A DNA stretch of 64,000 bases from FEN-1219 sp963728995 (GCA_963728995.1 CAVSMD010000006.1:62001-126000), one strand, 5' to 3'. Shown: positions 1 through 9,123, counted from the first letter of the stretch. Made by a program: numbers and translations. The notes: generated from the sequence alone by a model not told the origin.

Positions 1-1
1 G

Positions 2-754
2 GAGCGCACGGTGCGCGGGGCGATCAAGGCCATGGCCACCGTGCTATCGATCGCACGGCCCGAGGCGTTCGGCCGCGTCGATCGGCTGCTGCGCATCGTC
101 CGCGAAGTCATCGCGGCGTCCGGCGGTGAGATGGATTGGGTCCTCGACACCGCCGTGCGCTTGTCGCCGATCGGGGGCGTGGGTGTCTCGCCGGAGTTGC
201 TCGAGCGCGCGCTGCGCGGCGATACGCTGTCCGCGTCGGAAGCCGCCGAGTACACGCATCAGGCCAAGATCGGCGCCGATCTCGTGGCCGAGATTCCGCG
301 TCTGGAGCAAGTCGCGGCAATACTACGCTCGCAGTTCAAGCATTTCGACGGAAGCGGACCGCCGGCCGACGGTCCGGCCGGCCAGAACATTCCGCTCGGT
401 GCCAGGCTGCTGCACGTCGCCACCAGCTACGATGCGTTGCGCAGCGCAGGTTGGGAGCACGGGGCGGCCGTCCAGGAGTTGCGATTGCGCAAAGGCGTTC
501 TCGACCCGAGCTTGATCTCTTTGCTGCCTGTCGACGAGCGCGGTCGCGAGGATGCCGTGACTCGTGTAGACGTCGAGAAGATTGCGGTCGGTATGATGAT
601 CGACGAGGACGTGCGTGCCGACCACGGACCGTTGTTGCTGTGTCGCGGACAGGAGGTGACGCCGATGCTCGTCGAGCGGCTGCGCGCGCTGCGACTCGCA
701 GATGCCGTGCCGAAGACGCTGCTGGTGCGTCTGCCGGCCAAGGGAGTAGCGTAG
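2..754 (+). CDS. HD-GYP-like domain protein, 5' end outside the window
   Basis: The frame is open to the window edge, so the N-terminus is probably missing; the first possible in-window start is GTG at 11. The visible part resembles the C-terminal half of HD-GYP cyclic-di-GMP phosphodiesterase response regulators: FDGSGPPAD stands where HHE..DGSGYP is expected, and it is followed by LGARLLHVATSYDAL, the usual AR-I-x-VAD-x-YDAL segment. The catalytic HD pair is not seen; RLSPIGGVGVSP occupies the place of LHDIGKIGIP. The metal site therefore looks lost, and I infer a binding or regulatory role rather than catalysis. It is followed by a histidine kinase, a receiver protein and an EAL protein on the same strand, which suggests one signalling operon. 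Confidence 0.6.
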   Translation, partial: ERTVRGAIKAMATVLSIARPEAFGRVDRLLRIVREVIAASGGEMDWVLDTAVRLSPIGGVGVSPELLERALRGDTLSASEAAEYTHQAKIGADLVAEIPRLEQVAAILRSQFKHFDGSGPPADGPAGQNIPLGARLLHVATSYDALRSAGWEHGAAVQELRLRKGVLDPSLISLLPVDERGREDAVTRVDVEKIAVGMMIDEDVRADHGPLLLCRGQEVTPMLVERLRALRLADAVPKTLLVRLPAKGVA

Positions 755-793
755 TGATGAGTTGGCGGAGACAACGGACGGGGACGTGTTGAG

Positions 794-2626
794 ATGGCGA
801 CGGACTATGAGCGTCTGATCCTCAACCAGAACCCCGACGCCGTCGTGGTCACGACGACGACCGGCGAAGTCAGGCACTGGAGCCCCGCCGCCATGGCGAT
901 GTTCGGCTACACGCCGGAGCTCGCCATGGGCCGGCGCCTGTCGGAGCTCGTCGTGCCGGTCGAGTTCCGCGAAGCCGAGGGGCTGCGGCTCGCGGCGGCG
1001 GTCGAGGCCGGCGCCGCCACGTACGAAGCGGTGCATTGCCGGCAGGACGGGTCTCTGTTGAACCTCGATGCGTCCGTCCGGCGGATCGAGGCTGACGTAC
1101 CGCTGGTGCTGTGGGCGCTCAAGGACGTCACGGACCTGAAGCTGCTGCGCGACGTGAAGTTCGTGGAGGGCAAGTACCTCGCACTGCTCGAATCCACTCC
1201 CGATGCGATCGTCATGGTGAACTCGGCGGGACGCATCGTGCTCGCCAACAGCCAGGCGGAGCGCCTGTTCGGGTATCAGCGCGGCGAGCTGCGCGGGCAG
1301 TCGGTCGAGATCTTGCTGCCGAGTCGTTTCGGCCGCGCGCACGTGGGGCATCGCACCAACTACTTCGCGCATCCGCGCACGCGTGCAATGGGGGCGGGGC
1401 TCGAGCTGTACGGACTGCGTAAGGATCGTACCGAGTTCCCGGTGGAGATCAGCCTGAGCCCCCTGGCCACCGACGAAGGCACCGTCGTGATGAGCGCCGT
1501 GCGCGACATCAGCGAGCGCAAGAAGGCGGAACAGAAATTTCGCGGCTTGCTCGAGTCGGCGCCCGACGCCATGGTCATCGTGAATCGGAAGGGCGTCATC
1601 GTGCTGGTGAATAGCCAGGCCGAGCGTCTGTTCGGACATGCGCGGGAGCAACTGCTGGGCAAAAGCGTGGACGTGCTCGTGCCGGAGCGATTTCGCGAGC
1701 GGCATCCTACGCATCGAGCGAGCTTCTTTGCCGCGCCGCTGCCCCGGGCCATGGGCGAGGGACAGAAGCTGCTCGGCCTGCGTAGCGACGGAACGGAGTT
1801 CCCTGTCGAAATCAGCCTGAGCCCCCTCGAAACGGAAGACGGCGTTCTCGTCTCCAGCGCGATCAGGGACATCACGGAACGACGCCTGTTCGAGCGCGCG
1901 CTGCACGAGAAAAATCTCGAACTGCAGAGTGCAGCCGCCGCCAAGGACCGATTCCTGGCGACGATGTCGCACGAGCTTCGAACGCCGATGAACGCCATCA
2001 TAGGGTACACGGGAACACTGATGATGCGCCTTGCCGGACCGCTGACGCCGGATCAAGAGCGGCAGCTCGGCATCATTCAGACCAGTGCGAAACACCTGCT
2101 TTCGCTGATCAATGACCTGTTGGACCTTGCTAAGATCGAATCGGAGAAACGCGAGGTGACGATGGAGGACGTCGACGTGGACGCCGTCATCGATGAGGTA
2201 ACGACGTCGCTGCGTCCCATGGCCGACAAGAAGGGAATAGGATTCCGGTTCGAAAAGAGCGCGAGCGGCCCAGCGCTGCGGACCGATCGCCGCGCCATGA
2301 GCCAGATCGTGATCAACCTGGCCGGCAATGCAATCAAGTTCACGGACGCGGGCGAGGTTCTCGTCACGGCTCGCAGGGAAGTCGTCGACGAGAGGCCCTG
2401 CCGCATCGTGTCCGTGCGAGACACGGGTTGTGGTATCAGCCGAGAAAACGTCGAGCGGCTGTTCCAGGCGTTCACCCAGCTCGACTCTTCCTCGACGCGC
2501 CGCCATGAAGGCACGGGCCTGGGTTTGTATTTATCGCAGAAGCTTGCGGCCCTGATCGGAGGAAGGCTCACGTGTCAAAGCGAGATCGGCGTCGGCAGCA
2601 GGTTCGAGCTGCTGTTGCCCGAGTGA
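794..2626 (+). CDS. PAS-PAS-PAS sensor histidine kinase
   Basis: Predicted cytosolic sensor kinase of 610 residues with no membrane segment. Three PAS domains follow each other (about residues 1-115, 131-240 and 253-362); the second and third are near copies (LANSQAERLFGY and LVNSQAERLFGH), so an internal duplication is likely. The HisKA box FLATMSHELRTPMN places the phospho-acceptor at His393. The HATPase domain shows the N box (NLAGNAIKFT), G1 box (DTGCGIS) and G2 box (GTGLGLYLS). The kinase ends at the ATPase domain; the receiver is encoded separately just downstream. The start ATG lies about 40 nt after the preceding gene. The stop TGA overlaps a GTG start of the receiver gene, implying translational coupling and that the two proteins are partners. 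Confidence 0.9.
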   Translation: MATDYERLILNQNPDAVVVTTTTGEVRHWSPAAMAMFGYTPELAMGRRLSELVVPVEFREAEGLRLAAAVEAGAATYEAVHCRQDGSLLNLDASVRRIEADVPLVLWALKDVTDLKLLRDVKFVEGKYLALLESTPDAIVMVNSAGRIVLANSQAERLFGYQRGELRGQSVEILLPSRFGRAHVGHRTNYFAHPRTRAMGAGLELYGLRKDRTEFPVEISLSPLATDEGTVVMSAVRDISERKKAEQKFRGLLESAPDAMVIVNRKGVIVLVNSQAERLFGHAREQLLGKSVDVLVPERFRERHPTHRASFFAAPLPRAMGEGQKLLGLRSDGTEFPVEISLSPLETEDGVLVSSAIRDITERRLFERALHEKNLELQSAAAAKDRFLATMSHELRTPMNAIIGYTGTLMMRLAGPLTPDQERQLGIIQTSAKHLLSLINDLLDLAKIESEKREVTMEDVDVDAVIDEVTTSLRPMADKKGIGFRFEKSASGPALRTDRRAMSQIVINLAGNAIKFTDAGEVLVTARREVVDERPCRIVSVRDTGCGISRENVERLFQAFTQLDSSSTRRHEGTGLGLYLSQKLAALIGGRLTCQSEIGVGSRFELLLPE

Positions 2627-3009
2627 CCGGTATGGCGCGGGTGCTGGTGGCGGAGGACAACGAGATCAACCTCGAGTTGATGCGTTATCTCCTGGTGTCC
2701 TTTGGGCACGATGTCGCAACCGCGCCGGACGGCGAGTCCGCCGTACGTGCCGTCGAGCGCGAACGTTTCGATCTAGTGGTCTGTGACGTGCACATGCCGA
2801 GGATGGACGGTTTACAGTTCTTGGCCGCGATACGGAGCCGGACGGATATCGTCGTCCCGGCGGTCGTGGCGGTGACGGCGTCTGCCATGGTCGGTGATCG
2901 TGAGCAGTTGCTGAAGGCTGGGTTCGACGGTTACATCTCGAAGCCAATCGAGCCGACCACTTTCGTGCAACAGCTGGAGCTGTTCATGAGCGGACGTCCG
3001 GAGGGATAG
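2623..3009 (+). CDS. Single-domain response regulator
   Basis: CheY-like receiver of about 126-128 residues. The sequence begins MARVLVAEDNEINLELM with the acidic pocket, the phospho-acceptor Asp lies in VVCDVHMPRMDG, the conserved Ser/Thr region is VAVTASAM, and the Lys is in YISKPIEP. No output domain is present, so it probably acts through protein contacts with the neighbouring kinase or EAL protein. Two starts are possible: GTG at 2623, which overlaps the kinase stop as GTGA, or ATG at 2632. I list the first because the overlap is typical of coupled genes, but the ATG gives the more canonical receiver N-terminus. Confidence 0.85.
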   Translation: MTGMARVLVAEDNEINLELMRYLLVSFGHDVATAPDGESAVRAVERERFDLVVCDVHMPRMDGLQFLAAIRSRTDIVVPAVVAVTASAMVGDREQLLKAGFDGYISKPIEPTTFVQQLELFMSGRPEG

Positions 3010-3014
3010 CAGCG

Positions 3015-6000
3015 ATGGCCGATATCCTGGTGGTAGACGATTGGCCGATCAATCGCGATTTCATCGCGACGCTGCTGCGCTACGCGGGGCACACCGTGCG
3101 GCAGGCCGCCGACGGCGCCGAGGCCCTCGAGCTCATGGGCACGGCACGGCCGGATGTCGTGATCACGGACATCCTGATGCCCGTGATGGACGGCGTTGAG
3201 CTCGCGAAACGGATCGCGGTGAACCCCGAGCTGCGCGACATCCCGGTGATCTTCTATACCGCCACCTATCGGCTCGCGGAAGCCCGCGAGCTGGCCTCCA
3301 CTTGCGGCGTGACGACGGTGCTGCCCAAGCCTTCCGATGCCCAGCACGTGCTCGACGCCGTGCACGGCGAGCTCGGCTTGCCGCTGCTGCCGCTCGCTGC
3401 GTCCGTCGCGGGAGAGCCCGCCAGTCCACCGTCACCGCCGGCCACCCGCGAGATCCAGGTGCGCTACCTCCAGGAGCTCGGCGATTTGCAGGCCGACTTG
3501 CGCACGTCCGTCAGCGAGCTGGCTGCGCCGATGAACGGGGAGGCGAAGCGGCTGGACCGTATCATGACGCGTCTCGACGCGTCGTTCCTCAACGCGCAGG
3601 GCCTGGCGATGCGACTGGCCACGGTGATCGAGCTCGGCGTCGATCTCGCCACCCGCAATCAGCCCACGAATCTCCTCGACGTGTTCTGTCGCGCGGCGCG
3701 CGACGTACTGAATGCCAAGCTCGCCGTTGCCTGCATTCTGGACGAAAACGGCAAGGTTCAGGAGCTGGTGGCGAGCGGCTTGAGCCCCGAGCAGACGATG
3801 ACGCTACGAGGCCAGCTTGGACAAGTGGCCGGGGTATTCGGCGAGCTGCTGCGCGATGGACGAGTGCGCAATTTCGAGCGCGGCGTCGACCCTCTCGCGA
3901 TCGGGCTTCCCGCGGATCATCCTCCGATTGCGAATCTGCTCGCCGCACGCGTCGCGACCCGCACCCGTACCTACGGTTGGTTCTACGTTGCATCGCGAAT
4001 CGAGGTGAGCGGCGACACCGGCGGCGACACGCAGCTGGCCGAGATCCTTGCGGCACAGCTCGCCAATCACTACGAGAACCTGATGCTGTTCGATCGGATC
4101 CGGCGTCATGCAGGATTGCTCGAAGTGGAGATCGACGAGCGTCGGAGCGCCATGGAGCGCATGCGCGAGAGCGAGCTGCGATTCCGCCAGCTGGCCGAGA
4201 ACATCAACGAGGTGTTCTTCTTGCTGGATGCGAAGTCCGGCGCGACGCTGTACGTCAGCCCCGCGTACTCTCGCATCTGGCAACGCAGCATGGAGCCGCT
4301 GTACACGAACCCGTTGGCCTGGACTGAATCCGTGCATCCGGAAGATCGGGCGGCGGTCGCGGAGGTGAACGCACGCATCGGCAACGTCGGCCCGTTCAGC
4401 CACGAGTTCCGTATCGTGCGGCCGGATGGAACGCTCCGGTGGATCAAAGCACGCGGATTCCCGATTCGCGACGCGGCGGGCGGCGTCTACAGAATCGCCG
4501 GTATCTCCGAGGACATCAGCGAGTCGAAGGTTCAGGAGCTCAGCATCGAGCGCCTCTCACGCATGCTGCGCGTGCTCAGCAACATCAATTCCGCGATCGT
4601 CCGCACGCATGACCGCGCGGCGTTGCTCGACGAGACCTGTCGAATCCTGCACGACGAGGGCGGATTCCCCATCGCGTGGATCGGGCTGCTGCAAGCCGAC
4701 CAGTCGGTGAAGATCATGGCGTCGCGCGGCGTGGATGCCGGGACAATGGCCAAGGCCGAAGCGTATTTCGCGCGCGGCAGCGCCGACGAGCAGGGGCCGC
4801 TGGCCGAATGCCGGCAGTCGAAACGCATCGTGGCGCGCGGTGACCTTCGCGAGCTCGACGCCGACGGCGTCGATCCGGTGGTGGACCTGGCGCGCGAGAA
4901 ACGCTGTCTCTCCCTCGCGTACCTACCGCTGTTGCCGAACGATGACCTGACCGGGATCATCGCGATCTACGCGGCGGAAGCGGACCCGTTCGACGCTGCG
5001 GAGACTGCGCTCCTGGCCGAGCTCGCGGGCGACGTTTCGTTTGCCTTGCAATACATAGACAAGGAGGAGCGACTCAACTACCTCGCCTACTACGACCCGT
5101 TGACCGATCTGCCGAACGGTGCGTTGTTCGGGGAACGGGTCGCGCAAATGCTCGATAGAAGGCCGCAGCGCGCCGCGTTGTTCCTTGCTGATCTTGACCG
5201 CTTCACGCATCTCAACGATTCGCTGGGTCGGCATGTAGGCGATCGTCTGCTGGCGAGCGTCGCCGAGCGGTTGCGCGAGTCCGTGCCGGAACCGAACCAT
5301 TTGGGACGGGTGGGTGCGGACACTTTTGCGGTATGCGTGTCGTCGTTGAAGACGGAAACCGAGGCAGCCAGCATTTTGCGAGAGAAGATACTGGGTCCGC
5401 TCAATCGGCCGTTCGTCGTCGACGGCCACGAGGTGCGTGTGTCGGCCCGGACAGGCATCGCCATCTATCCCAGCGACGGCACTTCCGGCGAGTCGCTGTT
5501 TCGCAACGCCGAGGCGGCGCTCATGGGCGCGCGCACTTCCGGCGCTCGATTCATGTTCTATTCTCCCGAGCTGAACTCGCGCGTCGCGGAGGATCTTGCG
5601 CTCGAGCAGCAGCTGCGTGCGGCCCTCGAGCACCACGAGTTCCTGCTGCACTATCAGCCGAAGATCGACGCAAAGAGCGGCGAGCTGGTCGGGCTGGAGG
5701 CGCTGCTGCGCTGGCACTCGCCGAATGGCCTCGTGCCGCCGGACCGATTCATCAGAGTGCTCGAAGAGAGCGAGCTGATCCTGGATGTCGGCCGCTGGGT
5801 CATCGAGAAGGCGCTGGAGGATCATGCGGGCTGGAAGAAGCGCGGGCTGCGGCCGGTGCCGATTGCCGTGAATGTGTCGCCGATTCAGCTGCGCTACGGC
5901 GATTTCCCCGATATGGTTCTGGTCACGCTCGGCGGTGCTGCCCGACACGACGACTCGCCGATCGAGATCGAAATCACGGAAAGCATCTTGATGAGCGACG

Positions 6001-6365
6001 TCGAGCTCAACACCGAGCGGCTGCAAAGATTGAACGATTCCGGAATCAAGATCGCGATCGACGACTTCGGCACGGGCTACTCATCACTCCGGTATCTGGC
6101 GAAACTCCCCGTCGACACGTTGAAGATCGACCGGTCGTTCGTGGCGACGATGTTGACCGACGCCGACAGCATGACGCTCGTTTCCACCATGATCGGCCTG
6201 GCTCATTCGTTCGATCTCAGCGTCGTGGCCGAAGGCGTCGAATCCGAAGACCAGGCCCGGGTGCTGCGGCTCATGAAGTGCGACACGCTACAGGGCTATC
6301 TCTTCGGGCGGCCGGTCCCGGCGGCGGAAGTCGAGGCGTTGCTGCAGCGAGGAGAAAACGACTGA
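3015..6365 (+). CDS. REC-GAF-PAS-GAF-GGDEF-EAL cyclic-di-GMP protein
   Basis: A 1116-residue output protein starting 5 nt after the receiver gene. Domain order as read: receiver (residues 1-118, phospho-acceptor Asp52 in ITDILMPVMDG), GAF-like region (about 205-370), PAS (about 391-505, with LYVSPAYSRIWQRS), second GAF (about 530-690), GGDEF (about 690-855) and EAL (about 862-1110). The GGDEF signature is replaced by VGADTF, so cyclase activity is unlikely. The EAL domain looks intact: LEALLRW with Glu895, NVSPIQL, EITES, DDFGTGYSSL and LKIDRSFV. The likely net activity is cyclic-di-GMP hydrolysis controlled by phosphorylation, small ligands and possibly GTP binding at the dead GGDEF site. 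It is presumably controlled by the upstream kinase. Confidence 0.88.
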   Translation: MADILVVDDWPINRDFIATLLRYAGHTVRQAADGAEALELMGTARPDVVITDILMPVMDGVELAKRIAVNPELRDIPVIFYTATYRLAEARELASTCGVTTVLPKPSDAQHVLDAVHGELGLPLLPLAASVAGEPASPPSPPATREIQVRYLQELGDLQADLRTSVSELAAPMNGEAKRLDRIMTRLDASFLNAQGLAMRLATVIELGVDLATRNQPTNLLDVFCRAARDVLNAKLAVACILDENGKVQELVASGLSPEQTMTLRGQLGQVAGVFGELLRDGRVRNFERGVDPLAIGLPADHPPIANLLAARVATRTRTYGWFYVASRIEVSGDTGGDTQLAEILAAQLANHYENLMLFDRIRRHAGLLEVEIDERRSAMERMRESELRFRQLAENINEVFFLLDAKSGATLYVSPAYSRIWQRSMEPLYTNPLAWTESVHPEDRAAVAEVNARIGNVGPFSHEFRIVRPDGTLRWIKARGFPIRDAAGGVYRIAGISEDISESKVQELSIERLSRMLRVLSNINSAIVRTHDRAALLDETCRILHDEGGFPIAWIGLLQADQSVKIMASRGVDAGTMAKAEAYFARGSADEQGPLAECRQSKRIVARGDLRELDADGVDPVVDLAREKRCLSLAYLPLLPNDDLTGIIAIYAAEADPFDAAETALLAELAGDVSFALQYIDKEERLNYLAYYDPLTDLPNGALFGERVAQMLDRRPQRAALFLADLDRFTHLNDSLGRHVGDRLLASVAERLRESVPEPNHLGRVGADTFAVCVSSLKTETEAASILREKILGPLNRPFVVDGHEVRVSARTGIAIYPSDGTSGESLFRNAEAALMGARTSGARFMFYSPELNSRVAEDLALEQQLRAALEHHEFLLHYQPKIDAKSGELVGLEALLRWHSPNGLVPPDRFIRVLEESELILDVGRWVIEKALEDHAGWKKRGLRPVPIAVNVSPIQLRYGDFPDMVLVTLGGAARHDDSPIEIEITESILMSDVELNTERLQRLNDSGIKIAIDDFGTGYSSLRYLAKLPVDTLKIDRSFVATMLTDADSMTLVSTMIGLAHSFDLSVVAEGVESEDQARVLRLMKCDTLQGYLFGRPVPAAEVEALLQRGEND

Positions 6366-6399
6366 GCGGCGACGCGCGGCCGGGCTCGAGCTGCCACGC

Positions 6400-6567
6400 T
6401 CACGCGTCGAGCAAACCGCCGTTCGCCCGCAGTGCCTCGTAGCCGGAGACGATATCGAGCAGCTCGGCCGTAATGGCATCCTCGAGAACTTCCTGGTCAC
6501 CCGCCACTTGCGCGAGCATTTGACGCTGATGGTCGCGTTGCTGCACGGCACGGACGAGCGAATCATG
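6400..6567 (-). pseudogene. Remnant resembling the C-terminus of F1 ATP synthase gamma (alternate type)
   Basis: Between the EAL gene and the cyclophilin gene the minus strand encodes about 55 residues ending in a stop. They contain EDAITAELLDIVSGYEALR, close to the helix that closes ATP synthase gamma subunits (AIT-x-EL-x-EIV-x-GAEAL), especially the alternate F1 gamma type. Nothing corresponding to the rest of the roughly 290-residue subunit is present upstream: that stretch is antisense to the cyclophilin gene, with no start or ribosome site. I read it as a decayed leftover of an atp operon. Chance similarity over such a short helical stretch is possible. Confidence 0.45.
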
Positions 6568-6660
6568 CTGGGCTGAGCGCGGCGGTCGGACGCTTCGCCG
6601 TCGAAATCGCAACGCGGTGCGCGGGCGCTTACACTGACGGCTCGCTTTTCGGAGAAGCTC

Positions 6661-7383
6661 ATGGACACACGGTGGCTGTTTGGAGTCGTCCTTCTCACGT
6701 GCAGCGGCCTGGCGGCTTGCCAGCCCGACCGGCCCCAAGCGGCGAGCGCGACGGATCCCGCCGCGCCGCAGGGCCGGGCGGCGCAGCTGGGCGGCACGCC
6801 GGAGGTTCGCGTGGCGCCGCTCGCGCCGCTGCCGAACGCGACGGCGCCGATCCCCGCGCTCACGGCCAAGACCACGGTGCGCATGACGACCACGGCCGGC
6901 GAGGTGGACATCGAGGTGTATCCGCAGGCGGCGCCGAACGCCGCCCAGCGCTTCGTCGAGCTCGTGCGCTCGGGCTTCTACGACGGCACGCCGATCTCGC
7001 GCGTCGTGCCGGGTTTCGTCGCGCAGTTCGGCATCAATTGGCGCGCGCCGCATCGGCAGTGGGAACACCGCACGTTCGACGATGACCCCACGCTGTTCGC
7101 GCTCGAGCGCGGCACGCTCGCGTTCGCGAAGGCCGGGATCAACTCGAACTCGACGCAAGTGTTCATCAACTACGCGCAGAACAACCAGCTGGCCGATCCG
7201 CGCTACAACTTCACGGTGTTCGGCAAGGTCGTGAGCGGCATGGATGTCGTCGATCGCTTCGCGAGGGTGGGGGATCCGAGCGGCGGGCTCGATCAGGAGC
7301 GGCTCTGGAACGACGGCGGGGCGTACCTCGAGTCGCTGCCCGCGAAGCCGACGATGATCGAGAGCGCGGTCGTCGTCGAATAG
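6661..7383 (+). CDS. Lipoprotein cyclophilin-type peptidyl-prolyl isomerase
   Basis: A 240-residue protein with a lipoprotein signal peptide: a short basic start, a hydrophobic core and the lipobox LAAC, giving a lipidated Cys near residue 20. An Ala/Pro-rich linker of about 50 residues follows, then a cyclophilin-like domain (from about residue 75) with TTAGEVDIEVYPQAAPNA, FYDGTPISRVVPGF and TQVFINYAQNN. Proteins of this family speed proline isomerisation during folding; the anchor puts this one in the periplasm, at the inner or outer membrane. Catalytic residues are only partly conserved relative to E. coli PpiA: the usual F-H-R-V-I becomes ISRVV. It is transcribed alone, convergent with ychF. 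Confidence 0.85.
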   Translation: MDTRWLFGVVLLTCSGLAACQPDRPQAASATDPAAPQGRAAQLGGTPEVRVAPLAPLPNATAPIPALTAKTTVRMTTTAGEVDIEVYPQAAPNAAQRFVELVRSGFYDGTPISRVVPGFVAQFGINWRAPHRQWEHRTFDDDPTLFALERGTLAFAKAGINSNSTQVFINYAQNNQLADPRYNFTVFGKVVSGMDVVDRFARVGDPSGGLDQERLWNDGGAYLESLPAKPTMIESAVVVE

Positions 7384-7390
7384 GCGCCGC

Positions 7391-8482
7391 TCAAACGTTG
7401 AAGCGGAAGTGGACCACGTCGCCTTCCTGGACGACGTAGGTCTTGCCCTCGAGCCGTAGCTCACCGGCCTCGCGCGCGCCTTGCTCGCCGCGTCGCGCGA
7501 TGAACTGGTCGTAGCCGATGACCTCGGCACGGATGAACCCATGCTCGAAGTCCGTGTGGATCGCGCCCGCCGCTTCGGGCGCCATCGCCGCGCGGCGCAC
7601 CGTCCAGGCGCGGGCTTCCTTCGGCCCGGCGGTGTAGAACGTCTTCAGCCCGAGCAGCTTGTAGGCGGCACGGATCACGCGGTTCAGACCGGGCTCGGTA
7701 AGGCCCAGGCTCGCGAGAAACTCGGCCCGATCGTGCTCGTTCAGCTGCGCGAGCTCGGCTTCGAGCGCGCACGAGATCACGACGAGCTCGGCGCCTTGCT
7801 CGGCCGCCAGCTTGCGTACCGGCGCGACGAGCGGATTGTCTGCCGTCGCATCCTCGGCCACGTTGGCAACGTACATCACGGGCTTCGCCGTGATCAGGTG
7901 CAGCTCCTTCAGCACTTCGGCCTCGCGCTCGTCGAGCTTCACGCTGCGCGCGGGCTGGCCGTTCTCGAGCGCGGTCAACAGCTTGTGCAGCGCGTCGCGG
8001 CGCGCGACCGCAACCTTGTCGTTCGTCTTCGCGGCGCGCTCGGCGCGCTGGTACACCTTCTGGACCGTCTCGAGGTCGGCCAGCATCAGCTCGGTGTCGA
8101 TGACCTCGATGTCGTGGAGCGGATCGATCTTACCCGCCACGTGAACCACGTCGTCGTTCTGGAAACAGCGCACGAGATGCGCGATGGCGTGTGTCTCGCG
8201 AATGTGCGCGAGGAATTGATTGCCGAGCCCCTGACCCTGCGACGCGCCCTCGACGAGCCCCGCGATATCGACGAACTCGACGACGGTGGGCACGACCTTC
8301 TCCGGCTTCACGATCGCCGCGATCGCGTCGAGCTTCGGGTCGGGCACCGTCACCACGCCGACGTTCGGATCGATCGTGCAGAACGGGTAGTTCTCGGCCG
8401 GGATCTCGGCGGCCGTGAGCGCATTGAAAAGCGTGGATTTGCCGACGTTCGGCAGACCGACGATGCCGCACTTGATGCCCAT
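7391..8482 (-). CDS. ychF: Redox-sensitive OBG-type ATPase YchF
   Basis: Ribosome-associated P-loop ATPase of the Obg family, 363 residues, the usual length. The N-terminus MGIKCGIVGLPNVGKSTLF contains the P-loop; DIAGLVEGASQGQGLGNQFL is the G3/switch region; and NVAED replaces NKxD, the change that gives ATP rather than GTP preference in this family. The C-terminal TGS-like part ends VVQEGDVVHFRFNV. The start at 8482 was chosen because homologues begin MGxKCGIVG; the frame is open further upstream but that stretch is the end of pth. The pth stop lies 4 nt upstream, and the GGAG serving as ribosome site lies inside the end of pth, so the two are co-transcribed. Confidence 0.95.
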   Translation of the reverse strand: MGIKCGIVGLPNVGKSTLFNALTAAEIPAENYPFCTIDPNVGVVTVPDPKLDAIAAIVKPEKVVPTVVEFVDIAGLVEGASQGQGLGNQFLAHIRETHAIAHLVRCFQNDDVVHVAGKIDPLHDIEVIDTELMLADLETVQKVYQRAERAAKTNDKVAVARRDALHKLLTALENGQPARSVKLDEREAEVLKELHLITAKPVMYVANVAEDATADNPLVAPVRKLAAEQGAELVVISCALEAELAQLNEHDRAEFLASLGLTEPGLNRVIRAAYKLLGLKTFYTAGPKEARAWTVRRAAMAPEAAGAIHTDFEHGFIRAEVIGYDQFIARRGEQGAREAGELRLEGKTYVVQEGDVVHFRFNV

Positions 8483-8486
8483 GAGC

Positions 8487-9123
8487 TTACTTCGTCTCCT
8501 GCGGGTCCGTGGCCGGCGCGGCGGGCTTGCGCGTGTGCAACCGGTTCTTGGCACGCTCCGCGCCCTGCTCGAGCAGCACGGGCATGACGTCCGCCGCCTC
8601 GCGCAGCGTCGTCGCGAATGGTCGTCTCGTCCGTCGCGCCCGCGCGCTTCAACAAGTGATCGATGACCTTCGGCCGGCCGTCGCTGGGCCGCTCGCCGTC
8701 GCGTGGGTGGCCGACGCCGAAGCGCAGCCGCCAGAACTTCGTGCCGAGATGCTCGGTGATGCTCGTCACGCCGTTGTGGCCCGCCGTGCCGCCGCCGAAC
8801 CTGAGTTGCGCGCGCCCTACCGCCAAGTCGAGCTCGTCGTACGCCACCAGCACGTGCTCGATCGGGATCTTGTAGTAGGCAGCCGTGGCGCCGACCGATT
8901 CGCCGCTCAAATTCATGTAGGTGCTCGGCTTCAGCAGCCGCAAACGATGGCCGGCGAGGGAAATCTCCGCCGTGTCACCCTTGAGCTTGCGATTCGCCGA
9001 GAACCGACCGCCGTGCTCGGCGGCCAGCAGATCGACGAACCAGAAGCCGACGTTGTGGCGCGTCGCCGCGTACTCCGCGCCCGGATTGCCGAGCCCGACG
9101 ATCAACTCGATCTGCGTGCCCAT
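8487..9123 (-). pseudogene. pth: Peptidyl-tRNA hydrolase, interrupted by one frame break
   Basis: Pth frees tRNA from peptidyl-tRNA dropped by ribosomes and is normally essential. The first 165 or so residues are canonical: VGLGNPGAEYAATRHNVGF with catalytic His23, KPSTYMNLSG, AYDELDL and GGTAGHNG. At about 8605-8625 the frame breaks. In the original frame the sequence turns Arg/Gly-rich and runs on into ychF. One base over, it reads LREAADVMPVLLEQGAERAK then NRLHT and stops at 8487, which is the expected Pth C-terminus. The ancestral protein would be about 211 residues. The change equals one extra base. Since the gene is essential, either the base call is wrong or the truncated form still works; the catalytic part is all upstream of the break. 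Confidence 0.85.

Noticed and set aside
323..2506. Minus-strand open frame of 727 codons opposite the histidine kinase
   Set aside because: It is rich in His, Arg and Gln in the way antisense frames of GC-rich genes are, and shows no domain; the plus strand carries an unmistakable kinase.
8487..8625. Programmed +1 frameshifting in pth
   Set aside because: There is no slippery codon plus stop or stem-loop arrangement of a known type, and similar breaks recur in unrelated genes, so a base-call error or mutation is simpler.
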